From Actinobacillus indolicus (lineage in GTDB: Bacteria > Pseudomonadota > Gammaproteobacteria > Enterobacterales > Pasteurellaceae): a DNA stretch of 64,000 bases. The stretch lies in contig NZ_CABFKH010000002.1 in the NCBI RefSeq assembly GCF_901764975.1, positions 186,001 to 250,000 of the forward strand. Direction: 5' to 3'. Shown piece by piece: positions 63,429-64,000 of the stretch (positions within the stretch are counted from its first letter, which is position 1; each line of letters begins with the position of its first letter). The translations under genes and the position numbers were made by a program. The notes under the pieces were generated by a model. That model had not been told where the DNA came from. It saw only the letters and a program-made list of their open reading frames with translations, and ran no database searches.

Positions 63429-64000
63429 ATGACAATCGAAATTCTTGTTCCAGATCTTCCCGAATCTGTTGCTGATGCAACGGTAGCAACTTGGCATAAA
63501 AAAGTGGGTGATAGCGTAAAACGCGATGAAGTTATCGTTGAAATTGAAACAGACAAAGTGGTACTTGAAGTCCCTGCAACTAGCGACGGTGTCATTACCG
63601 AGATTCAACAAGGCGAAGGTTCAACAGTTGTGAGCAAGCAAGTTCTTGGTATCTTAGTTGCACAACAAGCAGGTGATGTTTCTGTGGCAACGATTAAACC
63701 AGCAAACGAATCTACGCCATCTGATCGCCAAACTGCGTCTTTAGAGCCTGATAACAGCGCATCAGATGTCTTAACACCAAGTGTACGTCGCTTACTGGCT
63801 GAACATGGTTTAGAAGCAAGCCAAATTAAAGGAACAGGTGTAGGCGGACGTTTAACCCGTGAAGACATTGAAGCTGCAATCAGTAAACAGACGGCAAAAC
63901 AAGCGGCTGAAAATGTAGAAAACACTATTAGTACAGTCGCTTACTCCGCACGCAGTGAAAAACGTGTACCAATGACTCGCTTGCGTAAACGTATCGCAGA
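63429..64000 (+). CDS. sucB: 2-oxoglutarate dehydrogenase E2 (succinyltransferase), 3' end outside window
   Basis: Dihydrolipoyl succinyltransferase core of the complex. From the ATG at 63,429 (AAGGAAAATATT before it) the frame stays open to the window edge, about 190 residues. Lipoyl domain with the lipoylated Lys at K43 (EIETDKVVLEV), a linker rich in A/S/D (about 80-112), then the peripheral-subunit-binding domain LTPSVRRLLAEHGLEASQI (about 115-133). The catalytic domain begins at the edge (VPMTRLRKRIAE). The usual sucAB order. Confidence 0.95.
   Translation, partial: MTIEILVPDLPESVADATVATWHKKVGDSVKRDEVIVEIETDKVVLEVPATSDGVITEIQQGEGSTVVSKQVLGILVAQQAGDVSVATIKPANESTPSDRQTASLEPDNSASDVLTPSVRRLLAEHGLEASQIKGTGVGGRLTREDIEAAISKQTAKQAAENVENTISTVAYSARSEKRVPMTRLRKRIA

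Overview
The window is a chromosome segment from a gammaproteobacterium of the family Pasteurellaceae. Two things support this. The core proteins (FtsH, RlmE, FabI, RNase II, MukFEB, GpmA, SotB, SucA) are of the Haemophilus/Actinobacillus type. The 9-mer ACAAGCGGT and its complement occur at least 24 times; this is the core of the 'Apl-type' DNA uptake signal of the Actinobacillus/Mannheimia/Bibersteinia branch, as opposed to the Haemophilus AAGTGCGGT type. The exact species cannot be fixed from this sequence alone.

Layout. 1-4.6 kb: the 3' part of ispA, then ftsH-rlmE (minus) and fabI (plus). 4.6-6.2 kb: a small accessory islet (a Fic-fold protein with an altered catalytic motif, and a RelE/HigB-type toxin with an Xre antitoxin), followed by a palindrome-rich regulatory region and rnb. 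8.3-16.75 kb: the condensin operon mukF-mukE-mukB (minus), interrupted between mukF and mukE by an AT-rich two-gene cassette that encodes a RecF-like ATPase and an HNH nuclease. 16.8-24.4 kb: a giant trimeric autotransporter adhesin of 2269 aa, bracketed by near-identical 125-bp direct repeats. 24.4-32.4 kb: cysS, ppiB, cpdB, gdhA, ubiG, a YceK-like lipoprotein and a lone leuB. 32.4-43.6 kb: a minus-strand run envC-yibQ-tamA-tamB-cydD-cydC (cell division, outer-membrane assembly, cytochrome bd maturation). 43.7-52.3 kb: fadD, rseB-rseC, glnE with a small lipoprotein, and yciC-yciB-yciA-yciI. 52.4-64 kb: yfbV, gpmA, argG, a freestanding MalQ N-domain-like ORF, sotB, tyrP, udk-dcd, argO, sucA and the start of sucB.

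Most of the window is ordinary housekeeping sequence with intrinsic terminators between convergent genes. The most unusual element is the ATPase+HNH pair at 13,490-15,378. It has the architecture of a Septu (PtuA/PtuB) anti-phage system and sits in frame with, and closely spaced within, the mukFEB operon. It has no uptake signal and a clearly lower G+C content than the muk genes around it. It looks like a horizontally acquired defence module co-transcribed with an essential chromosome-organisation operon. Secondary points of interest are the repeat-bracketed mosaic adhesin, the Fic protein whose catalytic His is replaced by Gln, the terminator-like hairpin in the rnb leader, and the orphan MalQ N-terminal domain.

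No rRNA, tRNA, insertion sequence, transposase, phage gene or CRISPR array was recognised.
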